Shown in pieces: positions 1 to 8,195 of a stretch of 35,703 bases of DNA (the stretch's first letter is position 1; each line of letters begins with the position of its first letter). The stretch is from assembly GCF_900108085.1 (NCBI RefSeq), contig NZ_FNVR01000031.1, positions 16,338-52,040 on the forward strand, read 5' to 3'. The position numbers were made by a program, and so were the translations under genes. Below the pieces are notes generated by a model, which was given only the letters and a program-made list of their open reading frames with translations, ran no database searches and was not told the origin of the DNA. Source of the stretch: Algoriphagus boritolerans DSM 17298 = JCM 18970 (lineage in GTDB: Bacteria; Bacteroidota; Bacteroidia; Cytophagales; Cyclobacteriaceae).

Positions 1-70
1 TTGGTCAGATAGCCTGTCCCGATTTTTCTTCGGGAGAATCTCGCATGCATTATAATCATCCCAGTGTGTG
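1..70. repeat. 70-bp direct repeat, copy 1
   Basis: These 70 bases recur without a mismatch at 614-683 in the same orientation, so the two copies bracket padR at a spacing of 613 bp. The copy touches the window edge, so the repeat may be longer. It contains a small hairpin (CCCGA, 6-nt loop, TCGGG). On the minus strand it forms the 3' part of a larger leader-like unit that begins at 95. Confidence 0.95.
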
Positions 71-95
71 ATTTTTTAGTCATGCTCGATTTCAT
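1..95 (-). repeat. Leader-like repeat unit A (runs off the window)
   Basis: On the minus strand this unit starts with ATGAAATCGAGCAT at 95 and stays open to the window edge as a short frame beginning MKSSM and containing HTGMIIMHARF. It shares that frame with unit C (610-711) and with the units at 8002-8191, apart from a 3-nt in-frame length difference in the middle. Its start codon overlaps the TGA of unit B as ATGA. The gene that follows it on the minus strand lies outside the window. Confidence 0.75.
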
Positions 96-187
96 GTGAT
101 TATGATTTTTTCTTTAAGGCCACATGGAATCTCACATGATTTGCCAAAATCCATTTTTAGTGTTGCCATGCAAATGCTCGATTTCAT
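92..187 (-). repeat. Leader-like repeat unit B, diverged
   Basis: A 92-bp-period tandem partner of unit A. It opens with ATGAAATCGAGCAT at 187 and keeps the segment matching 'ggccacatggaatctc' of the other units. It is open for 31 codons, ending in a TGA that overlaps the ATG of unit A. In its middle the conserved nucleotides are read in a different frame from units A, C and the metB pair, so sequence conservation here is at the DNA level and not the peptide level. Confidence 0.65.
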
Positions 188-216
188 TGTAATTCTGTTT
201 TAAGGTTGGTTCGGAA

Positions 217-546
217 TCAATGCTTAGCCGTGATTTCAGTAGTAGAATTGACCAACGAAGACCAAGTTTCTGAGAGGGTGAGCAGGAATTTTTTCCCTTT
301 TTCGGTAATAGAATAGTACTTTCGGGGAGGTCCTGATTCGGACTCTACCCAACGATAAGTGACAAGTTCGGCAGACTTGAGTCGATTGAGCAGGGGGTAG
401 AGGGTGCCTTCGACCACGATCATCTGAGCTTGGGTGAGCTCTTCGATCAAGTCCGAAGTATAGACCTCGCCCCGGGAGATGATGTGCAATACGCAAAACT
501 CCAGGAGTCCTTTGCGCATTTGAGTCTGTGTGTTGGCGACGTTCAT
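217..546 (-). CDS. PadR-family transcriptional regulator
   Basis: A 109-residue winged-helix protein of the PadR family, which usually represses a neighbouring transporter or membrane-stress gene. The core is at about residues 10-85: helices followed by the wing segment EGTLYPLLNRL, which is the family signature, then the GPPRKYYSIT beta-wing typical of PadR. The length is normal for a minimal PadR without the extended C-terminal dimerisation domain. The start is the ATG at 546. No usual partner such as a PspC-domain protein or ABC permease follows within the window, because the 216 bases downstream are repeats. The upstream region has inverted repeats that could be an autoregulatory operator. 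The family call is firm; the target genes are unknown. Confidence 0.92.
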   Translation of the reverse strand: MNVANTQTQMRKGLLEFCVLHIISRGEVYTSDLIEELTQAQMIVVEGTLYPLLNRLKSAELVTYRWVESESGPPRKYYSITEKGKKFLLTLSETWSSLVNSTTEITAKH

Positions 547-562
547 GGTATGGTGATTAAAT

Positions 563-580
563 CTCCGTTCGGAGTATACT
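563..580. promoter_or_regulatory. Candidate PadR operator/promoter palindromes
   Basis: Two adjoining inverted repeats lie 17-34 nt upstream of the padR start: CTCCG-tt-CGGAG (563-574) and the perfect palindrome AGTATACT (573-580), which shares two bases with the first. PadR dimers bind short inverted repeats and commonly autoregulate, so this is a reasonable operator candidate. The assignment is positional only. Confidence 0.4.
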
Positions 581-609
581 AATTCATTTCATCTGTTTAC
601 AACTTGATT

Positions 610-711
610 TTAATTGGTCAGATAGCCTGTCCCGATTTTTCTTCGGGAGAATCTCGCATGCATTATAATCATCCCAGTGTGTGTCACCGAAGGGGGCATG
701 CTCGATTTCAC
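610..711 (-). repeat. Leader-like repeat unit C upstream of padR
   Basis: On the minus strand this unit reads from GTG (711-709) through 33 codons to TAA (612-610). It includes KSSMPPSVTHTGMIIMHARF, which matches the mini-ORFs before metB (8002-8195) in the same frame. Its 3' half is the exact 70-bp repeat (614-683). It sits 63 nt upstream of the padR start in the sense orientation, so it would be part of a padR leader if transcription starts upstream of it. Confidence 0.7.
614..683. repeat. 70-bp direct repeat, copy 2
   Basis: Identical over all 70 bases to 1-70 and in the same orientation, on the upstream side of padR. Recombination between the two copies would excise a 613-bp segment carrying padR. 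Confidence 0.95.
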
Positions 712-966
712 TAGTCAGGATTCAAAGAAAAATGATACCAATCTTTTCCAAGCTACCTTGTATAACCTAATTCCTTGTAAAAACCAGGAAGTGTAGATTC
801 CCTAGTGCTATAAAAGAGGCCCAATAAGCTTAAATTTGGCTGTTCCTGAAATTCTAAAAATGAAGACTATTTTTTATGCTAAACGATCGCAGTGTTTGAT
901 CCCATTATTTTCTGTTCTACTATGAGACAGAAAAGTGTCCGATGATGTACATTACAATGCGTTTAA
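712..966. other. Intergenic stretch between the padR leader repeat and the porV2 promoter
   Basis: An AT-rich non-coding stretch between divergent padR and porV2. The only structure I can support is a perfect 8-bp inverted repeat, TTTTCTGT (908-915) and ACAGAAAA (927-934), with an 11-nt loop. It has no following T-run, so it fits an operator or RNA hairpin better than a terminator. No gene is visible. Confidence 0.5.
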
Positions 967-995
967 TTGAATTAATTTCATAAGAGTTAACTTTG
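967..995 (+). promoter_or_regulatory. Bacteroidetes-type promoter for porV2-porU2
   Basis: TAACTTTG at 988-995 matches the Bacteroidetes -7 consensus TAnnTTTG exactly. TTG at 967-969 sits 18 nt upstream as the -33 element. Transcription would begin at about 1001-1004. This argues against a TTG start at 1000 and supports the GTG start of porV2 at 1024, with a leader of roughly 20 nt. Confidence 0.65.
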
Positions 996-1023
996 GTTTT
1001 TGAATTTGAATTATTTTGGACTT

Positions 1024-2154
1024 GTGAAAATCAAAAGATTTAAATTTTTCTGTTTCAGCGTTCTAAGCCTTATCCCGGTGTTTTGGGTTAATCTCCTCTT
1101 TTCACAGGATCTTACGCCCAAATACTCCAATGAATTTCTAAGTATTGGCGTTGGTGCAAGAGCTTTGGGGATGGGAGGTGCTCAGGTAGGGGCAGTTAGG
1201 GATGTGACGGCGGCATATTGGAACCCCGCTGCACTCACCGGTATCCGGCATCAATACGAGTTTTCTCTGATGCATGCGGAGTATTTCGCAGGCATTGCCC
1301 AATACGACTATTTGGGCTTTAGTACTGCTCTGGGAAATCAAAATCAACTTGCTGTTTCATTGATCCGGTTTGGTGTGGATGATATTCCGGATACCCGATT
1401 TCTGTATGATGCCAATGGCGCGATTAATTATAACAACATCCAGTTTTTCAATGCCGCGGATTATGCTTTGTTACTTAGTTTCGCCCGTGATATTTCTGAC
1501 AAAATCAAACTTGGGGCAAATGCAAAGGTGATTCATCGGAATGTCGGGAAGTTTGCACAGGCATGGGGTTTTGGGCTGGATGTGGGAGGAATCTACATTC
1601 AAAAGCGCATGACAGTCGGCTTGATGCTCAGAGACATCACGACCACCTATAATGCCTGGACTCATGATGCAGAAATGGTCCGGGACATTTATTCACAGAC
1701 AAATAATGAAGTTCCCATTAATTCAGTGGAAATCACTTTGCCTAAAGCAATTGCAAGTATTGCCTATGATTGGAAATTGGGAGAGCAGTTTAATCTACTT
1801 ACAGCCTTGGATTTAGAAACGACTTTTGACGGTGCAAGAAATACGGTATTGTCCGCATCCACTCTTAGCATTGATCCTAGATTTGGTTTGGAGTTAGGAT
1901 TCAAGCAGCTGGTGTTTGTGCGAGTGGGAGTAGGCAATTTCCAATACATCAAGGATTTTCAGGGAGCTGAATCGCTCAACTTTATGCCGTCGGCAGGTTT
2001 GGGGGTGATACTCAATGAGCGTTTTCAGATTGATTATGCACTTTCGGATTTGGGGGATGTTTCGGAAAGTCCTTATTCCCATATTTTCAGTGTAAAAGTA
2101 AGTTTGGAAAAGCTTTCTTCGGATTTCAGAAAATTTAAAGCTTGGGATAGATGA
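1024..2154 (+). CDS. porV2: PorV/PorQ-family outer-membrane protein (PorV2-like), type IX secretion
   Basis: A 376-residue outer-membrane beta-barrel of the PorV family. PorV is the T9SS shuttle that carries secreted cargo to the attachment complex with the PorU sortase. From GTG 1024 the protein begins VKIKRFKFF followed by a hydrophobic stretch and a cleavage-like FSQD, a normal signal peptide. A TTG at 1000 in the same frame would add eight residues but coincides with the predicted transcription start. The mature N-terminus has the family hallmark FLSIGVGARALGMGGAQV, followed by AAYWNPAAL. The stop overlaps the porU2 start (ATGA), so the two are translationally coupled. I prefer PorV2 to canonical PorV because its partner is an oversized PorU2-like protein; this naming is an inference. 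Confidence 0.85.
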   Translation: MKIKRFKFFCFSVLSLIPVFWVNLLFSQDLTPKYSNEFLSIGVGARALGMGGAQVGAVRDVTAAYWNPAALTGIRHQYEFSLMHAEYFAGIAQYDYLGFSTALGNQNQLAVSLIRFGVDDIPDTRFLYDANGAINYNNIQFFNAADYALLLSFARDISDKIKLGANAKVIHRNVGKFAQAWGFGLDVGGIYIQKRMTVGLMLRDITTTYNAWTHDAEMVRDIYSQTNNEVPINSVEITLPKAIASIAYDWKLGEQFNLLTALDLETTFDGARNTVLSASTLSIDPRFGLELGFKQLVFVRVGVGNFQYIKDFQGAESLNFMPSAGLGVILNERFQIDYALSDLGDVSESPYSHIFSVKVSLEKLSSDFRKFKAWDR

Positions 2155-5100
2155 AACTCAAACAAACCTTGCTGACTTATTGGATTCTGGGTTTTGTGCT
2201 GACAATTGCAAAAGCCCAAGATCCTATCTGGTATGATTATTCGTTGACCTATTATAAGATTCCAACCGCTCAAGATGGAATTTATCGGATATCTGCTGAG
2301 GCCCTTCAAGCTTCAGGAATTAATTTGGAAGGTCTTGATCCACGGATGATTCGGGTCTTTCACCGAGGAAAGGAAGTAGCAATCCATGTAGAAGGAGAAA
2401 ATGACGGCAAAGTTGACCCCCAGGATTTCATTGATTTCTATGGCATTAGGAATGATGCCGAGCTGGACAAAAAACTTTATACCAAACTCCCCACTGTCCC
2501 AAATCCATACTATAATACCTATACGGATACCACGGCATTTTTTCTGACTGTAACTCCCGGCACACCGGGCAAGCGGATGGCCCAAAGGTCAGTTCCTGCT
2601 TCCAATCTCGCACAAGCGGTCAGCTTTGAGACAGAAAGCCTTCAGGTGTTTTCGGATCAATATTCCTTAGGCAGAGCGTATGCTTTGGGATTTAGACGAT
2701 CTTCCTATGATATCGGACAAGGTTGGATGGGGACGGTGATCACCAAAGGGAACGCCCGAGATTTGACTTTCGCAGGTTTGGGGACAATTCTGAACGCAGG
2801 GGTAGCTCAATTGGAAATCGGTTTGGTGGGCAGGTCAGAGAATACTCATTTGGTTTCGATCAGTGCCGGCCCTCTTTCCGGTACTCAAAGAGCCTTATCG
2901 CAGGCCAATTTTTCAGGATTTGAAAATCCTCAACTCACCCTTGATTTGCAGATGAGCGATTTTAATTCGAATGGTTCGCTCGTAGTCAAAGTCCTGCCTC
3001 AAGGACCTCAGTCTGTAGATAATGTCTCGGTAGCTTATGCCAAAATTACATTTAGGAAGCCGGTGCAGCCTGGAGATTTTGAACCCCGGCTGATGATTTT
3101 TCCGGAAGGAAATCAGCGGGCTGTGATCAGTCAGGTTCAGGAAAATTATGTGGCAGTCGATGTTTCTGATCGATTCAATGCTCAAAAAGTAGGGGTCTCC
3201 AAAACAGGAACAGCTATAAATTTCACAGCATCTGTAACCGGTCGACCAAGTAAAATCTGGATTCAATCTGACAGATCAGTGATTTCCGTGACTGCCATGC
3301 AGCGGGTGAAATTTCGAAATTACCTTTCCCAGGCAGCGAATTATATCCTAGTAGGCCATCGGGAACTTGAAAAACCCAGCACTACCTATGCCAATCCACT
3401 TAAAATGTACGCCCAGCATCGGGCTTCTGATTTAGGTGGAGGCTTTGACACCCTGACTGTACGAATGGAGGAAATCTACGATCAGTATGGATATGGTGAA
3501 AAGTCTCCGGTGGCTTTGTATGAGTTTTTTAGATCCTATTATCCCGTACACAAGCCGACTCATGTCCTGTTGGCAGCCAGGTCACTTGCTATCTATTCTC
3601 AGACGAGATGGAATAATCAGAATGTATTCTACCGCAAAGCTCCCCAAGCTTTTGCGTTTCAGGATTTGGTCCCTGTGGGAGGCTATCCCTTTTCTGACAA
3701 TGTCTATGCACTGGATCTTGATCCGGCTAATCCTACCATACCTGCATTTGCCATAGGAAGAATTCCTGCCAAAAACTCCCAACACCTCGCAGACTATCTG
3801 GACAAGGCAATTGAAAAAGATCAGGTAGGTGTCAGTGAACCTTGGCAGAAAGAGTTGATCCACCTTAGTGGAGGAGTATCCGAATTTGAATTAGAACGAT
3901 ACTTCAATTTCCTAAATGGCTTTAAAGCAATCGCAGAAGGACCGTTTCTCGGCGGCAATGTGACTACCTATCGAAAGCGCTCCAATTCTGTAGTAGAAGC
4001 CATTGACATATCCGGTGATCTCAATGAAGGTCGATCCATGTTGACTTTCTTCGGTCATGGAGCTCCTACGGTCATCGATATCGAAATCGGGTTTGCCTCT
4101 GACCCTACCCTGGGTTATGCCAATAAGGGTAAATACCCGATCATGTTATTCAATGGTTGCGATTATGGAAGTGCATTTACCACGGTGTATACCCAAGGGG
4201 AAGATTGGGTGATCACGCCCGAAAAAGGGGCGGTAATTATCCTGGCAAATACTTCGTTAGGCGTAGATGTGTATCTGAGAAGGTATTCTGATCAGTTTTA
4301 CCTTACAGCCTTTGCAGATAGCACAAAAATTTACCGGACTATCGGAGAGGTGAAACAAGAAGCGGAAAGGATTTTTGTGGAAACTTATGGTACCAATCCG
4401 CTAAACTACTCCCACATGGAGCAGATGGTGATGCAAGGAGATCCTGCCATTCGGATTTTTCCTGCGGACAAGGCAGATTATGCAGTCAAAGTCGATGAAG
4501 TGAGTCTGGGTACCATCGATGGCTCACCGCTTTCTGCGATTTCAGAAACGTTAAAACTCTCATTTGTAGTGAGAAATCTGGGTATCGTCAATCGGGACTC
4601 GCTGGATTTCAAAATTGAGCGAAAGCTGCCTGATGGTACGATGATCAGCTTTGATCCGGTTCGGACTGCATCCATATCCAGATCAGATACTTTGACTTTT
4701 TCTGTGCCGAATTTCCTGGTAGATGCTGCCGGAGAAAACCAATTTACGATCTCAGTAAACACGGATCAGTCCGTGCCCGAAATGACGTTTGCAAATAATA
4801 GCATCACCTACACAGAATTTATTCCACTCAGTGGGACGATCAATCTCTATCCAACCGATTTTGGAATTGTTAATCAAAAGGATATCAAACTGGTAGCGCA
4901 GGCTCCGGGGAAATTGACTGAAAACAGAACACTAATCCTCCAGCTGGACACGACAATCAATTTTAATTCTACTTTCAGAAAAGAGATCCGAACTACCACT
5001 TCAGGTTTGGTGGAGTGGCCGGTCAGCCTCTCGGCAGGGAACGACTCTACGACCTATTACTGGAGATCCAGGTATCAGGAACCTAAAGGAGGAGAAACAG

Positions 5101-7175
5101 ATGCCTGGTCTACCAGCAGTTTTTCTTTTATCCCAAATTCAGGAAATGGCTGGACTCAGCGGGTGGAAGACCAGTTGGATCAAAGCGAATTGGAAAACAT
5201 CAAGCTGAATTCCTCTCGGAAATCCTGGGAATACATCAGCCAAAAAATCAGCGTTGAAGCATTTACAATCGGGACAGCAGTAGACTCGCTCAATTTCCGA
5301 AATACACAATTTTACTATGACAATATTCCGCAGATCATTGACAATGTAAACAATGCCAACAGTCGACTCTGTCCCAATGGATCAATTGGATTGGTGGCGA
5401 TCGATCAAAAAACCTTGCTTCCCTACCTGGCGGTGCCTGTTCCGGGATTTGATATCCTTGATTCCCGAGCTTGTGGACGAGTGCCTCAGATGATACAAAG
5501 CATTCAAAATGCCTGGATTACCACACCGGGCAATACCATTTTACAGGACTACGTCCGGGGAGTGAAAGAAGGGGATTATGTGGTCATTTTCACCGTTGGA
5601 AATGTGACTTTTGATGCTTGGCCGGAGCGTGCCTATCAAAGCCTTCGGGAATTTGGGGCAAACGAGGCCACACTCAGAGCTCTAAAGACCGGCGATCCCT
5701 ACATTCTTTATGGACGAAAGGGAATGCGTGCCGGAGAATCGATCGAGATCGTTGGCAATCCCAATTTTGAACAACCCGCGTCCCAACAAACCCTAAGTTT
5801 CAAATCAGAAATTGAGGGCTACTTCACCAAAGGGGTGATCCTTAGCCCGAGGATAGGGCCTGCATCCACCTGGGAGCGATTTTTTCAGAATGTAAATGCC
5901 AGAAACTGGATCAATGAGGAGGAGTTTACCCAATTTGATATTTTGGGCGTTACCGAAGGTGGCGAAGAAGAGGTCTTACTTGAAAATACGCTTGATCAAG
6001 AAATTGACCTTTCGTTTATCAATCCGCTCAGCTATCCCTATCTCATACTGAGGTATGAAATGAACGACGAAAATTCCACACGGCCCGCCCAGCTGGATAA
6101 ATGGCAAGTGAATTTTGTGGGAGTGCCAGAAGGGGTTTTGCTGGAGAAAAATCCGGGAGACCGAATCAGGTTGCGAGAGGGTCAAAGCTCAAAAATCGAC
6201 TTTATCTTCAAAAATGCTTCGATTTACGACTTTTTGGATTCGATACAGGTCGATTACAAGATGACCAATCTTACGACCAAAAAAGTCGAAAACTTCACCC
6301 TAAAACTTCCTGCTCTCAAAGCAGGCGAGCAGGCAGAATTTACTGTAGAATTTAATAGCATTGACAGGGTGGGTGAGACTGAGTTGGAAGTTTTTGCCAA
6401 CCCAAGAATCCTACGGGAACAAACCTATCGGAATAATCTGATCGATCTGGGAGTGGCATTCGAAGTGGAAGGAGATAACTCCACGTCGTTGTTGGATGTG
6501 AATTTCGATGGAATCTACATCATGGATGGTGATTTGGTTTCTCCTAATGTAATGGTCACAGCACTTCTCAAAAACGATCAAACCTTACTTTATAAAAAGG
6601 ATACGCTTGGAATGGAAATATTCCTCAAGCAAAATTGTGAGGGCTGTCAATTTACCAAAGTCAATTTCTCCGATCCAAACCTGACTTGGGCTCCTGCCAC
6701 GGAAAATGAGAGTTTCAGAGTGTCGTTTATCCCCGGGCCATTGGAGGACGGGATTTACACCCTGAGGATAACCAATGAGGATTCCCCACAGCCGTATGAG
6801 ATCACCTTTGAAGTAGTCAATGAGTCACAGATTACCAATTTCTATCCTTATCCCAATCCTTTTAGCACCTCAGTGAGGTTCGTCTTTACACTCACCGGAG
6901 CAGAAATTCCCGATGAGATTAAAATCCAGATCATGACCGTGACCGGAAAAGTCGTGCGTGAAATTCTCCAAAATGAACTCGGGCCGATTCGGATTGGGAA
7001 CAATATCACTGAATATGCATGGGATGGAAGGGATGAGTTTGGAGATCAACTGGCCAACGGTGTGTATATCTATCGGGTACTGGTACGAAAAAATGGTCAA
7101 TTCATGGAACACAGGCCGACTGCCGGAGACCGTGGATTTACCAAAGGATATGGCAAAATGTTTTTGCTTCGTTAG
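2151..7175 (+). CDS. porU2: PorU2-like C25 (gingipain-type) peptidase of type IX secretion
   Basis: A 1674-residue exported cysteine peptidase related to PorU, the T9SS sortase that removes C-terminal signals and attaches cargo to the cell surface. It starts with a signal peptide ending near AKAQD (about residue 23). A C25 domain spans roughly 390-770. The catalytic His is visible in FFGHGAP (H636) and the catalytic Cys in FNGCDYG (C670). Several beta-sandwich (CARDB/Ig-like) segments follow to about 1540. The C-terminus, from the YPYPNPF motif (about 1565) to 1674, is a T9SS-type sorting or FlgD-like domain. It is far longer than canonical PorU (about 1100-1300 residues), which fits PorU2. 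It overlaps porV2 by 4 nt. The peptidase family is clear; sortase activity is inferred. Confidence 0.85.
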   Translation: MKLKQTLLTYWILGFVLTIAKAQDPIWYDYSLTYYKIPTAQDGIYRISAEALQASGINLEGLDPRMIRVFHRGKEVAIHVEGENDGKVDPQDFIDFYGIRNDAELDKKLYTKLPTVPNPYYNTYTDTTAFFLTVTPGTPGKRMAQRSVPASNLAQAVSFETESLQVFSDQYSLGRAYALGFRRSSYDIGQGWMGTVITKGNARDLTFAGLGTILNAGVAQLEIGLVGRSENTHLVSISAGPLSGTQRALSQANFSGFENPQLTLDLQMSDFNSNGSLVVKVLPQGPQSVDNVSVAYAKITFRKPVQPGDFEPRLMIFPEGNQRAVISQVQENYVAVDVSDRFNAQKVGVSKTGTAINFTASVTGRPSKIWIQSDRSVISVTAMQRVKFRNYLSQAANYILVGHRELEKPSTTYANPLKMYAQHRASDLGGGFDTLTVRMEEIYDQYGYGEKSPVALYEFFRSYYPVHKPTHVLLAARSLAIYSQTRWNNQNVFYRKAPQAFAFQDLVPVGGYPFSDNVYALDLDPANPTIPAFAIGRIPAKNSQHLADYLDKAIEKDQVGVSEPWQKELIHLSGGVSEFELERYFNFLNGFKAIAEGPFLGGNVTTYRKRSNSVVEAIDISGDLNEGRSMLTFFGHGAPTVIDIEIGFASDPTLGYANKGKYPIMLFNGCDYGSAFTTVYTQGEDWVITPEKGAVIILANTSLGVDVYLRRYSDQFYLTAFADSTKIYRTIGEVKQEAERIFVETYGTNPLNYSHMEQMVMQGDPAIRIFPADKADYAVKVDEVSLGTIDGSPLSAISETLKLSFVVRNLGIVNRDSLDFKIERKLPDGTMISFDPVRTASISRSDTLTFSVPNFLVDAAGENQFTISVNTDQSVPEMTFANNSITYTEFIPLSGTINLYPTDFGIVNQKDIKLVAQAPGKLTENRTLILQLDTTINFNSTFRKEIRTTTSGLVEWPVSLSAGNDSTTYYWRSRYQEPKGGETDAWSTSSFSFIPNSGNGWTQRVEDQLDQSELENIKLNSSRKSWEYISQKISVEAFTIGTAVDSLNFRNTQFYYDNIPQIIDNVNNANSRLCPNGSIGLVAIDQKTLLPYLAVPVPGFDILDSRACGRVPQMIQSIQNAWITTPGNTILQDYVRGVKEGDYVVIFTVGNVTFDAWPERAYQSLREFGANEATLRALKTGDPYILYGRKGMRAGESIEIVGNPNFEQPASQQTLSFKSEIEGYFTKGVILSPRIGPASTWERFFQNVNARNWINEEEFTQFDILGVTEGGEEEVLLENTLDQEIDLSFINPLSYPYLILRYEMNDENSTRPAQLDKWQVNFVGVPEGVLLEKNPGDRIRLREGQSSKIDFIFKNASIYDFLDSIQVDYKMTNLTTKKVENFTLKLPALKAGEQAEFTVEFNSIDRVGETELEVFANPRILREQTYRNNLIDLGVAFEVEGDNSTSLLDVNFDGIYIMDGDLVSPNVMVTALLKNDQTLLYKKDTLGMEIFLKQNCEGCQFTKVNFSDPNLTWAPATENESFRVSFIPGPLEDGIYTLRITNEDSPQPYEITFEVVNESQITNFYPYPNPFSTSVRFVFTLTGAEIPDEIKIQIMTVTGKVVREILQNELGPIRIGNNITEYAWDGRDEFGDQLANGVYIYRVLVRKNGQFMEHRPTAGDRGFTKGYGKMFLLR

Positions 7176-7867
7176 GTTCTGGAGGTTTTCAGATTTCGGT
7201 AAATTCCCCAAAAACTAATAAAAAACAGCATCCCCAAAATGATCCATTGCACAGGATCATTCATCGCTTTTTTTGCGTCCAGAAATGAACTTGCCAAAAG
7301 TCCAGTTCCAAAAGCTAGGAGCGTTCTGGGAAGCATCCCCGGAATCCCATAAATGAGAACGTTCTTCAGCTCAATTTTAAGCGAGGCAAAAAGGAAATTG
7401 GATATGGCAAAGGGGACCACAGGACTGATTCGGATAAAAAAAATCAAACTTTCAGGTCGCTGAAGTCTCCTTTCCAGCTGCTGATTAAAATCTGGTCTTT
7501 GCATGGAAAGCAGGGGTAAAAAATCAGCATTTAGTACCTTCCCCAACGTATAGCCTATCACATTGGCAAGCAAATAACCGAGGAAAAATCCGGGGAAACC
7601 GATCCAGCCAAAAAAAAAGCCGGTGGCAAGGGCAGTAAGTGTCGTGGGAAGAAAGGCAAATCCTAAAAGAAAAGCTGTGGCGACAGTAAAAACAAGATGG
7701 TCCTGTACTTGCCTAAGTTGAAAACTTTCAGGAATACCATGGTTGGCCAGAAGGAAAAGACTTCCTATACCAGGCATTACCAATACCCAAATCCATCCAA
7801 GCGTTGCTTTTGGGTGAGCGCGCAGGTACGTGGCTATAGTTTTGAATATGCTGGCCTTTTTTGTCAT
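7172..7867 (-). CDS. TVP38/TMEM64 family (VTT domain) membrane protein
   Basis: A polytopic inner-membrane protein of the VTT/DedA-like family; members are linked to lipid scrambling or transport, with no fixed substrate. I chose the ATG at 7867 (231 residues, MTKKASIF) over an upstream in-frame ATG at 7957, because the 30 extra residues are polar, low-complexity and unlike the family. Hydrophobic segments lie at about 22-42, 60-85, 90-115, 160-185 and 200-225. The VTT core shows FLPTTLTALATGFFFG and, later, RISPVVPFAISNFLFA, the conserved re-entrant Arg/Pro region. The stop codon overlaps that of porU2 in a convergent arrangement with no room for a separate terminator. No operon partner is visible. 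Confidence 0.88.
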   Translation of the reverse strand: MTKKASIFKTIATYLRAHPKATLGWIWVLVMPGIGSLFLLANHGIPESFQLRQVQDHLVFTVATAFLLGFAFLPTTLTALATGFFFGWIGFPGFFLGYLLANVIGYTLGKVLNADFLPLLSMQRPDFNQQLERRLQRPESLIFFIRISPVVPFAISNFLFASLKIELKNVLIYGIPGMLPRTLLAFGTGLLASSFLDAKKAMNDPVQWIILGMLFFISFWGIYRNLKTSRT

Positions 7868-8001
7868 CTTTGATGTGCTGTTGCTAGGAATTGGCTTGGA
7901 TTTCCAGGCAAGTTTAGCACTCCAAATCGGATTTCCACCGGAAATCACCCACCCCACTGAAAATCTCGATCATAAGAACATAAACTCAAAAATATCTTTA
8001 C

Positions 8002-8191
8002 ATGAAATCGAGCATGCCCCCTTCGGTGACACACAGAGGGATGATTATAAACCATGCGAGATTCCATGTGGCCATTAAAAAACAAATTATAAGCATATGA
8101 AATCGAGCATGCCCCCTTCGGTGACACACAGAGGGATGATTATAAACCATGCGAGATTCCATGTGGCCATTAAAAAACTAATTATAAACAT
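8002..8191 (+). repeat. Tandem pair of 95-bp leader-like repeat units before metB
   Basis: Two adjacent 95-bp copies (8002-8096 and 8097-8191) differ at only two positions, so the duplication is recent. Each begins ATGAAATCGAGCAT. The sequence after the second copy, the start of the metB gene, again reads ATGAAAT, so the unit boundary coincides with the gene start. The same family occurs reverse-complemented at 1-187 and 610-711. There are no spacers between units. Confidence 0.95.
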
Positions 8192-8195
8192 ATGA
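8002..8195 (+). promoter_or_regulatory. Candidate tandem leader mini-ORFs coupled to metB
   Basis: Each 95-bp unit contains an open frame of 32 codons plus stop: 8002-8100 and 8097-8195. The first stop (TGA 8098-8100) overlaps the second start (ATG 8097) as ATGA. The second stop (TGA 8193-8195) overlaps the metB start (ATG 8192) the same way. The predicted peptides begin MKSSMPPSVTHRGM and differ only at Gln28/Leu and Ser31/Asn. If translated, ribosomes would be handed from one frame to the next and into the enzyme gene. Both differences change the amino acid, and I see no strong ribosome-binding site, so translation is unproven. Confidence 0.35.

Noticed and set aside
92..187. Unit B as a conserved peptide-coding copy of the leader mini-ORF
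   Set aside because: It is open, but the conserved central nucleotides are read in a different frame from the other units, so peptide conservation fails here.
7868..7957. N-terminal extension of the VTT membrane protein
   Set aside because: It is polar and unlike the family; ATG 7867 gives a normal lysine-rich start followed by the first hydrophobic helix.
8002..8191. CRISPR-like array before metB
   Set aside because: The two 95-bp units are directly adjacent with no spacers and are much longer than CRISPR repeats; no cas genes are nearby.
7868..8191. SAM-type riboswitch or T-box upstream of the metB-like gene
   Set aside because: The leader consists of the tandem repeat, and I could find no SAM riboswitch core or T-box signature in it.
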